Positions 21,787 to 29,301 of a stretch of 64,000 nucleotides of DNA are shown in pieces. The first letter of the stretch is position 1, and the number at the start of each line of letters is the position of its first letter. Under the pieces are notes generated by a model. The model was not told the DNA's origin, made no database searches, and was given only the letters and a program-made list of their open reading frames with translations. Source of the stretch: Rhodococcus sp. KRD162 (GTDB lineage: Bacteria; Actinomycetota; Actinomycetes; Mycobacteriales; Mycobacteriaceae); contig NZ_JABFAU010000005.1 in assembly GCF_017168335.1 (NCBI RefSeq), forward strand, positions 120,575 to 184,574, read 5' to 3'. The translations under genes and the position numbers were made by a program.

Positions 21787-22906
21787 TAGCTTTCAACGAG
21801 TCCATCCGAGCCGCAATCACAGCACCAACCGCGGCACGGGTGGACTCGTCTGCGTCCGGCCACAGGTGCCCGTAGATGTCGAGCGTGGTCTTCGCGCTCG
21901 CGTGCCGTACCCGGGCCTGGACGGTCTTGATATCGGCGCCAGAATGGATCAGCAGCGACGCGAGATAGTGCCGTAGATCGTGGAACGTGAACTCTTCGGG
22001 CAACCCCTCGATGCTGGGCCGGACGCGCCGAATTTCACGATCGATCACCCATGGCCCCGCCGCTCCCCCGCGACCGTTCGTGACCACATTCTCGTTCGGC
22101 CACAGCTTCACGAACGACGACAGCAGCAGGGTCATCTCCTGCGGGATCGGGATCGGTGCCTCACTCCCCTCCGTCTTCAGCGGCTTGGCCGGCCACTGCA
22201 GCTTCGGGTGAACCACTCCCCTGATGAAGTCGACGTCGGCGACACGTAGCGCCGACGCCTCAGCGACACGGAGACCAGCGAACGCGCCGAGAAGGATGGC
22301 GGGCTTCAGATGGTCCGCCATCGCCTCGTACAGCGCCCACAGCTGCTCGGTCGTGATCAGGTAGATTTTCGCCTTGCCCATCGGCGGCGATGTACGCCTC
22401 GAGCAAGGGTTGCGGCCGAGCAGGTTGTCATGAACCGCATCACTGAGGATCTGCGAGAGACGCTGATGCAGAGCGTGGACGTACGAGTCGGCCATCCCCG
22501 TCTTGCTCAGCTTCGCGGTCCACGCCTTCACCATCGACGGCCGGATTCCCGCGAGCGGCAACGTCCCGAATTCGGCAGTGATCTGCGCGATGTGAGTGCG
22601 CGCCTGCCGTACCGTGCTGTCCCGCTTCACGCCGTAGCCGACGATCCACTGATCGCACCACTGCTGCACTGTCAGTTTCGCGTCGCGGGGTGCAACGTGA
22701 GTGCCCTGAACCAGGGTGGATACGGTGTCGTCGAGCCACCCCTGAGCGTCGACCTTGCGATCGAACGACCGCGCGTGCTCTTTCCCGAAGTCGTCGACAT
22801 ACCTTGCACGCCAACGCTTCCCGTTCCCGTACTGCGCCGAGTGGGACTTGTCGGCCTTCAGCCAACGATCTTCGACCCCCGAGCGACGATTACGAGTCAG
22901 CGCCAT
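21776..22906 (-). CDS. int: Tyrosine-family site-specific integrase of the element
   Basis: A 376-residue phage-type integrase. An N-terminal arm-binding region (about residues 15-70, RWRARYVDDFGKEHARSF) precedes a SAM-like core-binding domain and the catalytic domain. The catalytic set is complete: Arg213 (GLRVAEA), Lys244, His309 and Arg312 (HDLRHY), His335 and Tyr345 (LDIYGHL). It ends 59 bases from the attL core, the usual location. Its start overlaps the end of the upstream regulator gene by 17 bases, so repressor and integrase are probably co-transcribed. Confidence 0.93.
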   Translation of the reverse strand: MALTRNRRSGVEDRWLKADKSHSAQYGNGKRWRARYVDDFGKEHARSFDRKVDAQGWLDDTVSTLVQGTHVAPRDAKLTVQQWCDQWIVGYGVKRDSTVRQARTHIAQITAEFGTLPLAGIRPSMVKAWTAKLSKTGMADSYVHALHQRLSQILSDAVHDNLLGRNPCSRRTSPPMGKAKIYLITTEQLWALYEAMADHLKPAILLGAFAGLRVAEASALRVADVDFIRGVVHPKLQWPAKPLKTEGSEAPIPIPQEMTLLLSSFVKLWPNENVVTNGRGGAAGPWVIDREIRRVRPSIEGLPEEFTFHDLRHYLASLLIHSGADIKTVQARVRHASAKTTLDIYGHLWPDADESTRAAVGAVIAARMDSLKATAD

Positions 22907-23420
22907 CGGTATCTACCTTCAGCGCAGCCCTATTGATTGCGTCAGATACCAGAATTCTGTCGGTCTCATAACTGGCCAGTAGACGATACTGTTCCTGAAT
23001 TGCGTTCTGCGTGAACTCAATTCGTTCCTCTATCAGCTCTAGACGATCACGCATCATGTCGACCCCCATCGGCACATCTTCCGGCCCGGATCCGTGAAAC
23101 ACCGATAGAACCGGCATCCCCATCACCTCCGCGAGCGCAACCGCTTCGGCAACCCGCAAAGGCCGAGATCCGCGCTCGATCTTCGCAACGGTCGTCTGAT
23201 GCATCTCGATGCCGACCCTCCGCAGCCTTGCCGCGAGTTCATCTTGAGACCAACTGCGAGCGACGCGCCACTCTCTAATGCGTTGCCCGAACCGCTGCTC
23301 CCAGGACTCGAAGATCTGACGCATAGAAGCGGCATGCTGGTCATCTTCAGAGCTCGGCAGTCTCAGTCGAGCAATCTCGGCCCAGTACTCAGGTTCGGTC
23401 GCGTCGGGTTCGTCAGCCAT
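22890..23420 (-). CDS. XRE-family helix-turn-helix regulator (probable element repressor)
   Basis: A 176-residue protein with an XRE/Cro-type helix-turn-helix at about residues 42-104 (WSQDELAARLRRVGIEMHQT then TVAKIERGSRPLRV). A C-terminal helical region near 118-150 may mediate dimerisation. It is transcribed leftward with int and divergently from the excisionase-like gene. That is the layout of a lysogeny switch, so a repressor role is inferred. There is no peptidase domain of the LexA/CI type, so SOS-linked self-cleavage is not expected. Confidence 0.8.
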   Translation of the reverse strand: MADEPDATEPEYWAEIARLRLPSSEDDQHAASMRQIFESWEQRFGQRIREWRVARSWSQDELAARLRRVGIEMHQTTVAKIERGSRPLRVAEAVALAEVMGMPVLSVFHGSGPEDVPMGVDMMRDRLELIEERIEFTQNAIQEQYRLLASYETDRILVSDAINRAALKVDTDGADS

Positions 23421-23537
23421 GCAATGAGGCTATGCGACACAAGGTTGAATTCAAAGCGTCAGTGGTTGGCAAACTCGACCTCTCGGGGTACATTCTCATA
23501 ACGCTTAGCTTTCAAGCCCTCAGTGAATGGAGACAAC
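23421..23537. promoter_or_regulatory. Divergent control region of the element with operator-like palindrome
   Basis: A rightward promoter candidate has TTGGCA at 23466-23471, a 17-base spacer and TACATT at 23489-23494. A leftward candidate overlaps the perfect 10-bp palindrome ttgaattcaa at 23445-23454. It could supply a -35 box, with TAGCCT-like -10 sequence 16 bases on. The palindrome is placed to let a repressor affect both directions. Ribosome-binding sequence GGAG precedes the ATG at 23538. Confidence 0.55.
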
Positions 23538-23741
23538 ATGGATGCCGAAGATGAGCTACTGACCACGAAACAGGTACACGAGCGGTACGGCCTCTTCGAG
23601 GCAACTCTGCGCTACTACCGGCACAAGGGAATTGGACCGGCGTCATTCCGCCTTGGACGCCGCGTCTGCTACCGCCGCTCAGCCGTCGAAGAGTGGATCA
23701 GCGCGCAGGAAGCGGCATCGACACGCGGTGGCGTGGCGTAG
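23538..23741 (+). CDS. MerR-like helix-turn-helix protein, probable excisionase
   Basis: A 67-residue protein that is almost entirely one winged-helix domain: LLTTKQVHERYGLFEATLRYYR, then FRLGRRVCYRRSAVEEWI. This is the helix-turn-helix_17/AlpA type common among recombination directionality factors. ATG 23538 is preferred to the upstream GTG at 23523 because GGAG lies just before it. It is the first rightward gene after the switch region, where an excisionase or early regulator is expected. Confidence 0.7.
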   Translation: MDAEDELLTTKQVHERYGLFEATLRYYRHKGIGPASFRLGRRVCYRRSAVEEWISAQEAASTRGGVA

Positions 23742-23770
23742 TGCCGACTACCCCCGACCCAAACGAGAAA

Positions 23771-23800
23771 GCCCCCGACGCCGGCCATGGCGTCGAAGGC
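23771..23800 (+). promoter_or_regulatory. Leader hairpin in the early transcript
   Basis: Arms gcccccgacgcc and ggcgtcgaaggc pair at 10 of 12 positions around a 6-base loop. It sits between the excisionase-like gene and the next likely start at 23834, so it could attenuate or stabilise the early mRNA. If translation instead starts at GTG 23741 the hairpin would be inside a coding region. Confidence 0.35.
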
Positions 23801-23833
23801 AACGAACCGAACTCCCACCAGGAAGGCCCATTC

Positions 23834-24091
23834 ATGAACATCGTAGACCCATTCACCGAGATCGACTGGCTGTCGTTCGACGACGAGCAGGATCGCCACA
23901 TCGAGGGCCTGTTCGGATGCGGCAACCTTTCCGTGACCGTCGAGGCGCGTGTCGACGGTGACGGAACGATCCCGTTCGTCGCCGTACGCACCGACCCCGA
24001 GACCATGCTCAACGTCGACGGTATCGACCGACTGCTCGAGGCCCTCACGTCAGCACGACAGGATCTACTCCGCGTGGCCGGTGATCTGTGA
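23834..24091 (+). CDS. Small acidic element protein of unknown function
   Basis: An 85-residue protein starting MNIVDPFTEIDWLSFDDEQD. The start at 23834 is chosen because AGGAAGG lies seven bases before it. An in-frame GTG at 23741 would add 31 low-complexity residues. It is acidic, with a central beta-strand pattern (LSVTVEARVDGDGTIPFVAV) and a helical end. Its stop overlaps the start of the second recombinase. No family is recognised. Confidence 0.6.
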   Translation: MNIVDPFTEIDWLSFDDEQDRHIEGLFGCGNLSVTVEARVDGDGTIPFVAVRTDPETMLNVDGIDRLLEALTSARQDLLRVAGDL

Positions 24092-24987
24092 TGACCGCAC
24101 CGGCTCATCTCCGCGTCGTCGAAACCGATTCCACGATGCCGTCCAATTCCGATCTCATCGGCAAGCACCTCCGAACGCTCAAACGCCGCAACCAATCACC
24201 GGCCACCATGTCATCCCGCGAAGGCACACTGAGACGGCTCGTCGAGTGGCTCGACGGCACGCCGCTACTGCTTGTCACCCTCACCATGCTCGAAGATTGG
24301 CAGGACTCCCTCCGCGTCTCAGTGAGCGCGATCTCGACCTACACGATCCACGTACGAGCCTTCTATCGATGGGCCGAAGATCAGGGCCTGGTCGCCGCGG
24401 ACCCGGCTCGCCGCATGGTGGTGCCGAAAGTGCCGAAACGGCTCTCACGGCCGATCTCGGAGCCGGAGCTACGGGTCGCACTGTCGGCGTCGAAGTTCGA
24501 TCAGCGACTCCACGTGACCCTCCTCCTGGCCGGATACTGCGGGCTCCGCGCGGCCGAGGTCGCCGCATGCAGAGCCGAGGACTTCCGGCCCGACGACGAT
24601 GGCGGCGCATACCTGACCGTTCACGGGAAGGGGAGCAAAGATCGCATCGTCCGAGTACCACCTGCTGTGCTCAAAGAGGTGGCACTGCTCGGACGTACGA
24701 GTGGGCCCCTGCTGCCCAACGCGCTCGGGACACACCCCCAACCCCACGACGTCACGAAGGTGGCGTCGAGGTTCCTTCACGGCCTCGGGATCGACTGCAC
24801 GCTGCACAAACTGCGTCACCGTTTCGCCACCAGGCTGGCCGATCTGGGAACGGACGTGCGAGACGTACAGACCAGCTTGGGGCACGAAAGCCTCAGCACC
24901 ACGACGCTCTACCTCGCTTCAAACAGTCGCCGCGCTGCCGCCTCGATCGACCGCCTCGCTGATGAGCTGGACGGTGGGGTTGCCTGA
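24088..24987 (+). CDS. Second tyrosine recombinase, XerC/D-like
   Basis: A 299-residue recombinase without the arm-binding domain of int. It has a SAM-like N-terminal domain (about residues 20-105) and a complete catalytic set: Arg154 (CGLRAAEV), Lys181/184 (GKGSKDR), His240 and Arg243 (HKLRHRF), His266 (LGHESL) and Tyr275 (TLYLAS). The layout matches Xer-type and plasmid resolvase-type enzymes. It lies just upstream of the replication gene. It may resolve multimers of the replicating circle or act in excision. GTG 24088 and ATG 24091 are both possible starts. Confidence 0.88.
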   Translation: MMTAPAHLRVVETDSTMPSNSDLIGKHLRTLKRRNQSPATMSSREGTLRRLVEWLDGTPLLLVTLTMLEDWQDSLRVSVSAISTYTIHVRAFYRWAEDQGLVAADPARRMVVPKVPKRLSRPISEPELRVALSASKFDQRLHVTLLLAGYCGLRAAEVAACRAEDFRPDDDGGAYLTVHGKGSKDRIVRVPPAVLKEVALLGRTSGPLLPNALGTHPQPHDVTKVASRFLHGLGIDCTLHKLRHRFATRLADLGTDVRDVQTSLGHESLSTTTLYLASNSRRAAASIDRLADELDGGVA

Positions 24988-25904
24988 TGGCCGACTCGAT
25001 GCGGTACGCCTGGCGTCGGGTGGTGGTGCGCGACGCCCACCTAACCGAGGCCACGCGCCGCGTCCTGCTTGAGCTCGAGTCCTACACAGATGCGGATGGT
25101 ACGAACGCGCACCCGGGTATCCAGCGGATTGCCGAGAGCCTCGCCACGGTCGGCGGAACGGTCGGGCACATGTCCGACCGCACCGTCCGCACGGCCCTCG
25201 ACATCGGGTGCAGTCGAGGGTTCCTGGAACTCACAGCGAAGGCACCGCGACGACGCGGCAACAAGCAGTCGACGGTCTACCGGCTCACTATTCCCGACGA
25301 GTTTGCAGCGGCAGTTCAGACTGCCGGTGAAATGCCACTTACACCGGTAGTCCAGACTGCCGTCGTAACTGCCGAGGTTGCACCGGCAGTCCAGGCTGCC
25401 ACTCAAACTGACAGTTACACCGGCAATCTGGACGAGTTAGACCGGCAATCTGAGCCACTTAGACCGGCAATCCAGACTGCCGACCACCAGTCCCTTTACA
25501 CCAGACCCTCTTCACCAGAACTACAAAAGACTCCTTCACCGCGAGCGGTGAAGCCCGCCGATCCCGATGGCTTCGATGAGTTCTGGCAGACCTACCCGAG
25601 ACGGCAGGGCAAGGGCGCGGCGATCAAGGCCTACGAGAAAGCTCTACGCCGAGCGGACGTCGAGGAGATCCTCGCGGCGGCGCACCGGTACGCCACTGAT
25701 CCAAATCGCGAGGACCAGTTCACCGCACACCCGACGACGTGGCTGAACCAGGATCGCTGGCTCGACGACGCTCTGCCGTCGAGGACACCCGATCGCAACG
25801 GCCCAATGAGCGCGTCCGAGAAGGTCGCCGGCTGGGGAGCAATCGCCGCCCAGATGACGTCTGAACCGCAGGAACCGCAATGGGCAATCGAGGCAGGCGC
25901 ATGA
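24987..25904 (+). CDS. Probable replication initiator with internal origin (lambda O-like organisation)
   Basis: A 305-residue protein. Residues 1-105 look like a winged helix (TEATRRVLLELESYTD, then HPGIQRIAESLATVGGTVGH and MSDRTVRTALDIG). Residues 105-190 are a variable linker encoded by repeated DNA. Residues 193-255 carry FDEFWQTYPRRQGKGAAIKAYEKAL and HPTTWLNQDRWLDD, a C-terminal module common in phage replication proteins that recruit host helicase or its loader. It starts on the last base of the recombinase stop. The initiator call combines family resemblance with the iterons inside the gene; no nuclease, polymerase or helicase motif is present. Confidence 0.7.
   Translation: MADSMRYAWRRVVVRDAHLTEATRRVLLELESYTDADGTNAHPGIQRIAESLATVGGTVGHMSDRTVRTALDIGCSRGFLELTAKAPRRRGNKQSTVYRLTIPDEFAAAVQTAGEMPLTPVVQTAVVTAEVAPAVQAATQTDSYTGNLDELDRQSEPLRPAIQTADHQSLYTRPSSPELQKTPSPRAVKPADPDGFDEFWQTYPRRQGKGAAIKAYEKALRRADVEEILAAAHRYATDPNREDQFTAHPTTWLNQDRWLDDALPSRTPDRNGPMSASEKVAGWGAIAAQMTSEPQEPQWAIEAGA
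25309..25553. other. Candidate replication origin: six iteron-like repeats plus palindrome
   Basis: Six 18-base units start at 25309, 25345, 25384, 25421, 25443 and 25465. The best copies follow cggcagtccagactgccg, itself an inverted repeat of 7-base arms. Copies 1, 2, 3 and 6 keep the dyad; copies 4 and 5 keep the left half only. Spacings of 36, 39, 37, 22 and 22 are not all multiples of three, so the repeats are conserved as DNA rather than as protein. An A-rich stretch (25495-25530) and a perfect 9-bp-arm palindrome at 25534-25553 follow. The arrangement mirrors ori inside lambda gene O. Confidence 0.65.
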
Positions 25905-26049
25905 GAGACCGAACCGGCGAACTCGTCGACGACGACGTCGCAGATCCCCACAACCCGCGGTGCCGCCGAGGCTGGACCTCGACGGCCGTCCGATCCCGTG
26001 CCTGACCTGCCGCCCACACCTGACCAGAACCCCGAAAGGCGCACGATGA
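25901..26049 (+). pseudogene. Small zinc-finger-like gene split by a frameshift
   Basis: ATG 25901 overlaps the initiator stop codon (ATGA). The first frame gives MRDRTGELVDDDVADPHNPR, then CRRGW, but stops at 26005 with a nonsense tail. The frame one base back from about 25972 continues with LDLDGRPIPCLTCRPHL and ends in TGA 26047-26049, overlapping the next ATG. Joined, the product has C-x(n)-C-x2-C-x2-H and the size of small zinc-binding proteins common in actinophages. Loss of one copy of a gctg repeat would explain the shift. If real, the gene is broken; a sequencing error or recoding is also possible. Confidence 0.5.
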
Positions 26050-26357
26050 CCACCAGCGCATGGAACAACCACCAGCACCCGACACCACCGATCGAGCCCG
26101 TCCTCGCGCCGTGGTCCGAGCTACCGCACGACCCGGACCACCCCGGCACCGACGGCACCCGCCTTCACGTCGACCGCCACTGGCACACCTTCACCAACGA
26201 CCGAAGCCAGGAGTTCGAAACCATCAGAGCTGCAGCGGTATTCGAGCAGGGACCGGGCGTTTCCATCGAGCTCGGTCCGTGGTCGATGACACCGCACGAC
26301 GCACGCGTACTGGCCGCCTCGCTCACAGTGCTCGCTGATGCAGCTGATCGAATCTAA
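26046..26357 (+). CDS. Small element protein with C-terminal helical motif
   Basis: 103 residues, His/Pro/Asp-rich at the start, then VSIELGPWSMTPHDARVLAA and SLTVLADAADRI. ATG 26046 has GAAAGG eight bases upstream; a GTG at 25998 is less likely. The C-terminal pattern, a beta strand followed by a helix with A-x2-LA spacing, is shared by two other small proteins of the element. Function is unknown. Confidence 0.55.
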   Translation: MTTSAWNNHQHPTPPIEPVLAPWSELPHDPDHPGTDGTRLHVDRHWHTFTNDRSQEFETIRAAAVFEQGPGVSIELGPWSMTPHDARVLAASLTVLADAADRI

Positions 26358-26634
26358 CCCACCAATGACCAGCAGCCAGGGCCGCAAACGGAAGAACGAA
26401 CAGTCCGTCTGCGACGCCGACGGTTGCGCCAACCTGCATCGATCCTCGACAGGCAAATGCCCCGATCACCGCGAGCAAATCTGCGTGCACCTGGGCAGCC
26501 GGAACGGCACCGAACCCCCGCGCGTCCACTTCGCAATGCCCCACCTCGCTACCACCCTCAACCTCACAGTCGGCGAAGCAATTCGACTGGCAGACAACAT
26601 CATCGACACAATCGAAGGACTCGACACACCATGA
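26338..26634 (+). CDS. Small zinc-finger-like element protein
   Basis: 98 residues if started at ATG 26338, or 89 from ATG 26365. The N-terminal half has CDADGCANLHR and KCPDHREQIC, a set of Cys and His residues suited to bind zinc. The C-terminal half (VHFAMPHLATTLNLTVGEAI then RLADNIIDTIEG) repeats the strand-helix motif of its neighbour. It overlaps the genes on both sides. Function is unknown; DNA or RNA binding is a guess. Confidence 0.55.
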   Translation: MQLIESNPPMTSSQGRKRKNEQSVCDADGCANLHRSSTGKCPDHREQICVHLGSRNGTEPPRVHFAMPHLATTLNLTVGEAIRLADNIIDTIEGLDTP

Positions 26635-26975
26635 GCAACCCCATTGCAGACCTACCGTTCGCAGACAGCCGACGCGCCGCGGCACTTCTCGCCCACTGGC
26701 TCGACGGGAACGAGCCCGGGCAGAAGCAGATCATCATCGAGGCCGACGACGCGAACCGAACACCCTTCCTGATCATGGCGCTCTTGAATCTCGTCCTCGA
26801 CGTCTGCCCCGAGCTGATCGGCAAGGCATCGGAGATCCGAGATCGGCTACTCCCCCTCGCCTACGCCGAGGTGGACGAATCGCTGACTGCGGAAGACGAC
26901 CCCCGAGCCGACGACCACATCGGCCCCGACGACGTCGGCCCGTGGGAGCTGGACCGAGACGAGCCCGAGCAGTGA
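26631..26975 (+). CDS. Acidic element protein of unknown function
   Basis: 114 residues; ATG 26631 overlaps the preceding stop in ATGA. A helical N-terminal half (PFADSRRAAALLAHWLDGNE, then FLIMALLNLVLDVCPELIG) is followed by a highly acidic tail (DDPRADDHIGPDDVGPWELD). No family is recognised. Its place in a run of overlapping genes shows it is translated with them. Confidence 0.55.
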   Translation: MSNPIADLPFADSRRAAALLAHWLDGNEPGQKQIIIEADDANRTPFLIMALLNLVLDVCPELIGKASEIRDRLLPLAYAEVDESLTAEDDPRADDHIGPDDVGPWELDRDEPEQ

Positions 26976-27376
26976 ACTCACCGCCGCTGCGGGTCACGAA
27001 CGCAGTCCTGATCACCGCAGCCGACGCCGACGGTATCGCGAAAGCACTTGACCACTTCGAGGCGGTTCTACGACGAAACGGATCTCGGCCCACGGAGTGG
27101 CTGATCGAACTCCGCGTCCGGCTACGCGCTGCCGCCCGCACCCCAGCAAGTGACGCGATGCATGACGCGGACGACATGTCCTTAGCTACGCTACCGATTG
27201 TCGGGCATGATCCGTTCCATGACCTCCTCACCTCCGACGCAGTCGCCGACATCCTCGGCTGCACACCGGGCAACGCTCGAGCGCTCGCACAACGCGGGAC
27301 CCTCCGCGCTCGCTGCGTCGCGGGAAGGTGGCTCTTCGAGGCCGACTCGGTTCGGGAGCGTGCCGCCCAGGGGTGA
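26972..27376 (+). CDS. Helix-turn-helix protein preceding the capsid cassette
   Basis: 134 residues from GTG 26972. Residues 85-130 form an excisionase-type helix-turn-helix: LLTSDAVADILGCTPGNARA, then GRWLFEADSVRERA. It overlaps the protease gene by 4 bases. It could be a late-gene activator or a small-terminase-like packaging protein, which in tailed phages often lies just before the head genes. In phiRv2 the gene in the comparable position is annotated as a terminase. The sequence alone does not decide. Confidence 0.55.
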   Translation: MNSPPLRVTNAVLITAADADGIAKALDHFEAVLRRNGSRPTEWLIELRVRLRAAARTPASDAMHDADDMSLATLPIVGHDPFHDLLTSDAVADILGCTPGNARALAQRGTLRARCVAGRWLFEADSVRERAAQG

Positions 27377-28032
27377 CCGTGGTTGACCTCCGCACGATCC
27401 CAGGTGTCGAACTCGTCAAGACCGGCACCTGGGACATCTCAACCGGACAGTGGATCGTCACCACCGAGCTCATCGCAGCAGCCGTCGCCGCCCACAATTC
27501 CGGCGCACTACCCAAACCGATCCTCAAGCTCGGACACGTCGACGCTCGATTCGACGGAGAGCCGGCGCTCGGATGGGTCGACAACCTCCGCACCACCGAC
27601 GGCGGAAACACGCTGGTCGGCGACTTCGTCGGCTGCCCCGCCTGGCTCGCCGACATCGCAGCATCGGCCTACCCCAACCGATCCGTCGAAGCCGTTCACG
27701 GACTCACCCTCCCCGACGGCACCGTGCACCCCCTCGCGCTGACCGCTGTCGCGCTCTTGGGAGTCACCCGGCCCGGCATCGGCACCCTTGCCACCATCGG
27801 GGACATTGCCTCGCTCTACGGAGTAGCCGAGTCGGTCGCCCAGAACACCGACTGGCTCACCTCCGTCGCCGCATCGGCAGGAACCCCCGTCACCCTCCGA
27901 TTCTCCGCCGCGTCGGGCCCGAGCTCGACCCTCACCCCACGACAGCGCGTGCTCATCCGGGCCGCTGCATCGCGCCGCCGACACCGCCGAGCACAAGCCG
28001 CGCTCGACATCATCGAAAGGAACAACCCGTGA
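27373..28032 (+). CDS. Putative capsid maturation protease (Mu I-like)
   Basis: 219 residues. The pattern ELVKTGTWDISTGQWIVTTE, PILKLGHVDARFDGEPALGW, LVGDFVGCPAWLAD, YPNRSVEA and ALTAVALLGVTRPGI matches actinophage head proteases of the Mu gpI/phage I-like type. These trim scaffold and capsid proteins in the prohead. The C-terminus is basic and helical. The usual long scaffold domain is missing here; a protein resembling it is encoded separately at 29690. The GTG start overlaps the previous stop. Confidence 0.7.
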   Translation: MTVVDLRTIPGVELVKTGTWDISTGQWIVTTELIAAAVAAHNSGALPKPILKLGHVDARFDGEPALGWVDNLRTTDGGNTLVGDFVGCPAWLADIAASAYPNRSVEAVHGLTLPDGTVHPLALTAVALLGVTRPGIGTLATIGDIASLYGVAESVAQNTDWLTSVAASAGTPVTLRFSAASGPSSTLTPRQRVLIRAAASRRRHRRAQAALDIIERNNP

Positions 28033-28394
28033 ACGTGAACGTGTACGCACCCGGTGCCGACGTCACCGCCATTGCCACCACCGCAGTCCTCGCGAAGCGA
28101 CTCGTCGGGATCTCCGGCAACCGCTCCGGCGGCAACATCGCAGTCGCCCCCTGCCCGGCAGCGGGGCGCGCGTTCGGAGTGGCCAAGGACGACGCCGCCG
28201 TCGGCGAGCTCGTCTCGATCGCTCGTAGCGCAGGGCGCGTCGTCCTCGTCCGAGCTTCAGGAACCATCGCCGCGAACGCCGAGGTGGAGGTAGGCACAGC
28301 CGGGCAGGTCGTCACCAAGGCCTCCGGCATCGCCGTCGGCTACGCCGTCACCGGTGCCACATCCGGTACCGACGCCCAAATCTCCCTCTACTGA
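28029..28394 (+). CDS. Putative capsid decoration protein (DUF2190-like)
   Basis: 121 residues, rich in Ala, Gly and Val, with repeated short beta strands and no charged domain: SGNRSGGNIAVAPCPAAGRA, ELVSIARSAGRVVLVRASGT, VEVGTAGQVVTKASGIAVGY. This is the pattern of DUF2190 capsid cement proteins that cap the capsid lattice. It sits directly before the major capsid gene, as in many actinophages, and overlaps the protease stop by 4 bases. Confidence 0.7.
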   Translation: MNVNVYAPGADVTAIATTAVLAKRLVGISGNRSGGNIAVAPCPAAGRAFGVAKDDAAVGELVSIARSAGRVVLVRASGTIAANAEVEVGTAGQVVTKASGIAVGYAVTGATSGTDAQISLY

Positions 28395-28407
28395 AAGGCT
28401 TTCACCG

Positions 28408-29298
28408 ATGCCCAACGCACTGATCCCCGAGCTCAACGGACGCAGACTCACCGTTGATGTTGCCCTCAATCAGCCGAGCGTCCTGCGCAATCGGATCGCG
28501 GCACTTGCCGATCCGCAGCTGGTTCTCGACAAGTTCTTCACCTCTTCCGGGCTGAGAGTCGAGGGCGGTGGCATCCTCTACTCCGTCATCAAGGCCTCCG
28601 ACTTCTACACTGCGGCCGACATCGAAAGACGCACTCCCGGTAGCGAATACACGGTCGTCGAGGGAGTCAACCCAGAACCCCGACTCGCCCCCGTCATCGA
28701 CTGGGGTGGAAAATTCCAGGTCCTCGACGAGCAAATCCGCCGCAACGACGTGTCCTACGTCGACCAGCAGACGACACAGCTGACGAACACCATCGTCCGC
28801 AAGCTCAACGACGCCGCAATCACCGCGGTCGAGGCGAGCCTCGGAGCCGAGAACACTCTCGTCGGCCACAACTGGACGACCGTGATCACCACGGGCCCCG
28901 AAGCGAATCTGACGCCGAACGCTGGCCGCCCGGCCGCCGACTTCGCCGACGCGCAGCTCGCCGCAGACCTGCAGGAGCTCGGCATCGCGCACGACCTGCT
29001 CGTGCTGCACCCGAATCAGGCTCGAGCACTGAAGGTCGCCTACGGCGAAGACCTCGCCGCCGTACTCGAATCGAACGGGTTCACCAACGGCATGTTCTCC
29101 AGCCCCCGCATCGCAGCGGGAACCGGATACGCCGTCGCCAAGGGACAGGCCGGCGTCGTCGGATTCGAGGAGCCCCTCAAGGTCGAGAGCTACGACGATC
29201 GCTCGACCCGCTCGAAGTGGGTCCAGGGCTACTGCGTGCCTTCGATGGCCGTCGAGAAGCCCTACGCCATCAAGAAGATCACCGGACTGGCAGGCTGA
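28408..29298 (+). CDS. Major capsid protein
   Basis: 296 residues with features of an HK97-fold capsid subunit. They include an N-terminal arm, an E-loop-like region (IERRTPGSEYTVVEGVNPEP), the spine-helix segment RNDVSYVDQQTTQLTNTIVR, and the C-terminal domain ending near SKWVQGYCVPSMAVEKPYAI. GAAAGG precedes the ATG by about ten bases. It is the clearest structural gene in the element and implies the element builds or modifies capsids. A capsid gene without portal or large terminase is the key satellite-like trait. Confidence 0.8.
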   Translation: MPNALIPELNGRRLTVDVALNQPSVLRNRIAALADPQLVLDKFFTSSGLRVEGGGILYSVIKASDFYTAADIERRTPGSEYTVVEGVNPEPRLAPVIDWGGKFQVLDEQIRRNDVSYVDQQTTQLTNTIVRKLNDAAITAVEASLGAENTLVGHNWTTVITTGPEANLTPNAGRPAADFADAQLAADLQELGIAHDLLVLHPNQARALKVAYGEDLAAVLESNGFTNGMFSSPRIAAGTGYAVAKGQAGVVGFEEPLKVESYDDRSTRSKWVQGYCVPSMAVEKPYAIKKITGLAG

Positions 29299-29301
29299 AC
29301 A

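Noticed and set aside
25998-26045. GTG 25998 as start of the gene ending at 26357
   Set aside because: It reads through the frameshifted zinc-finger region in the wrong frame; ATG 26046 has a ribosome-binding sequence and the expected overlap.
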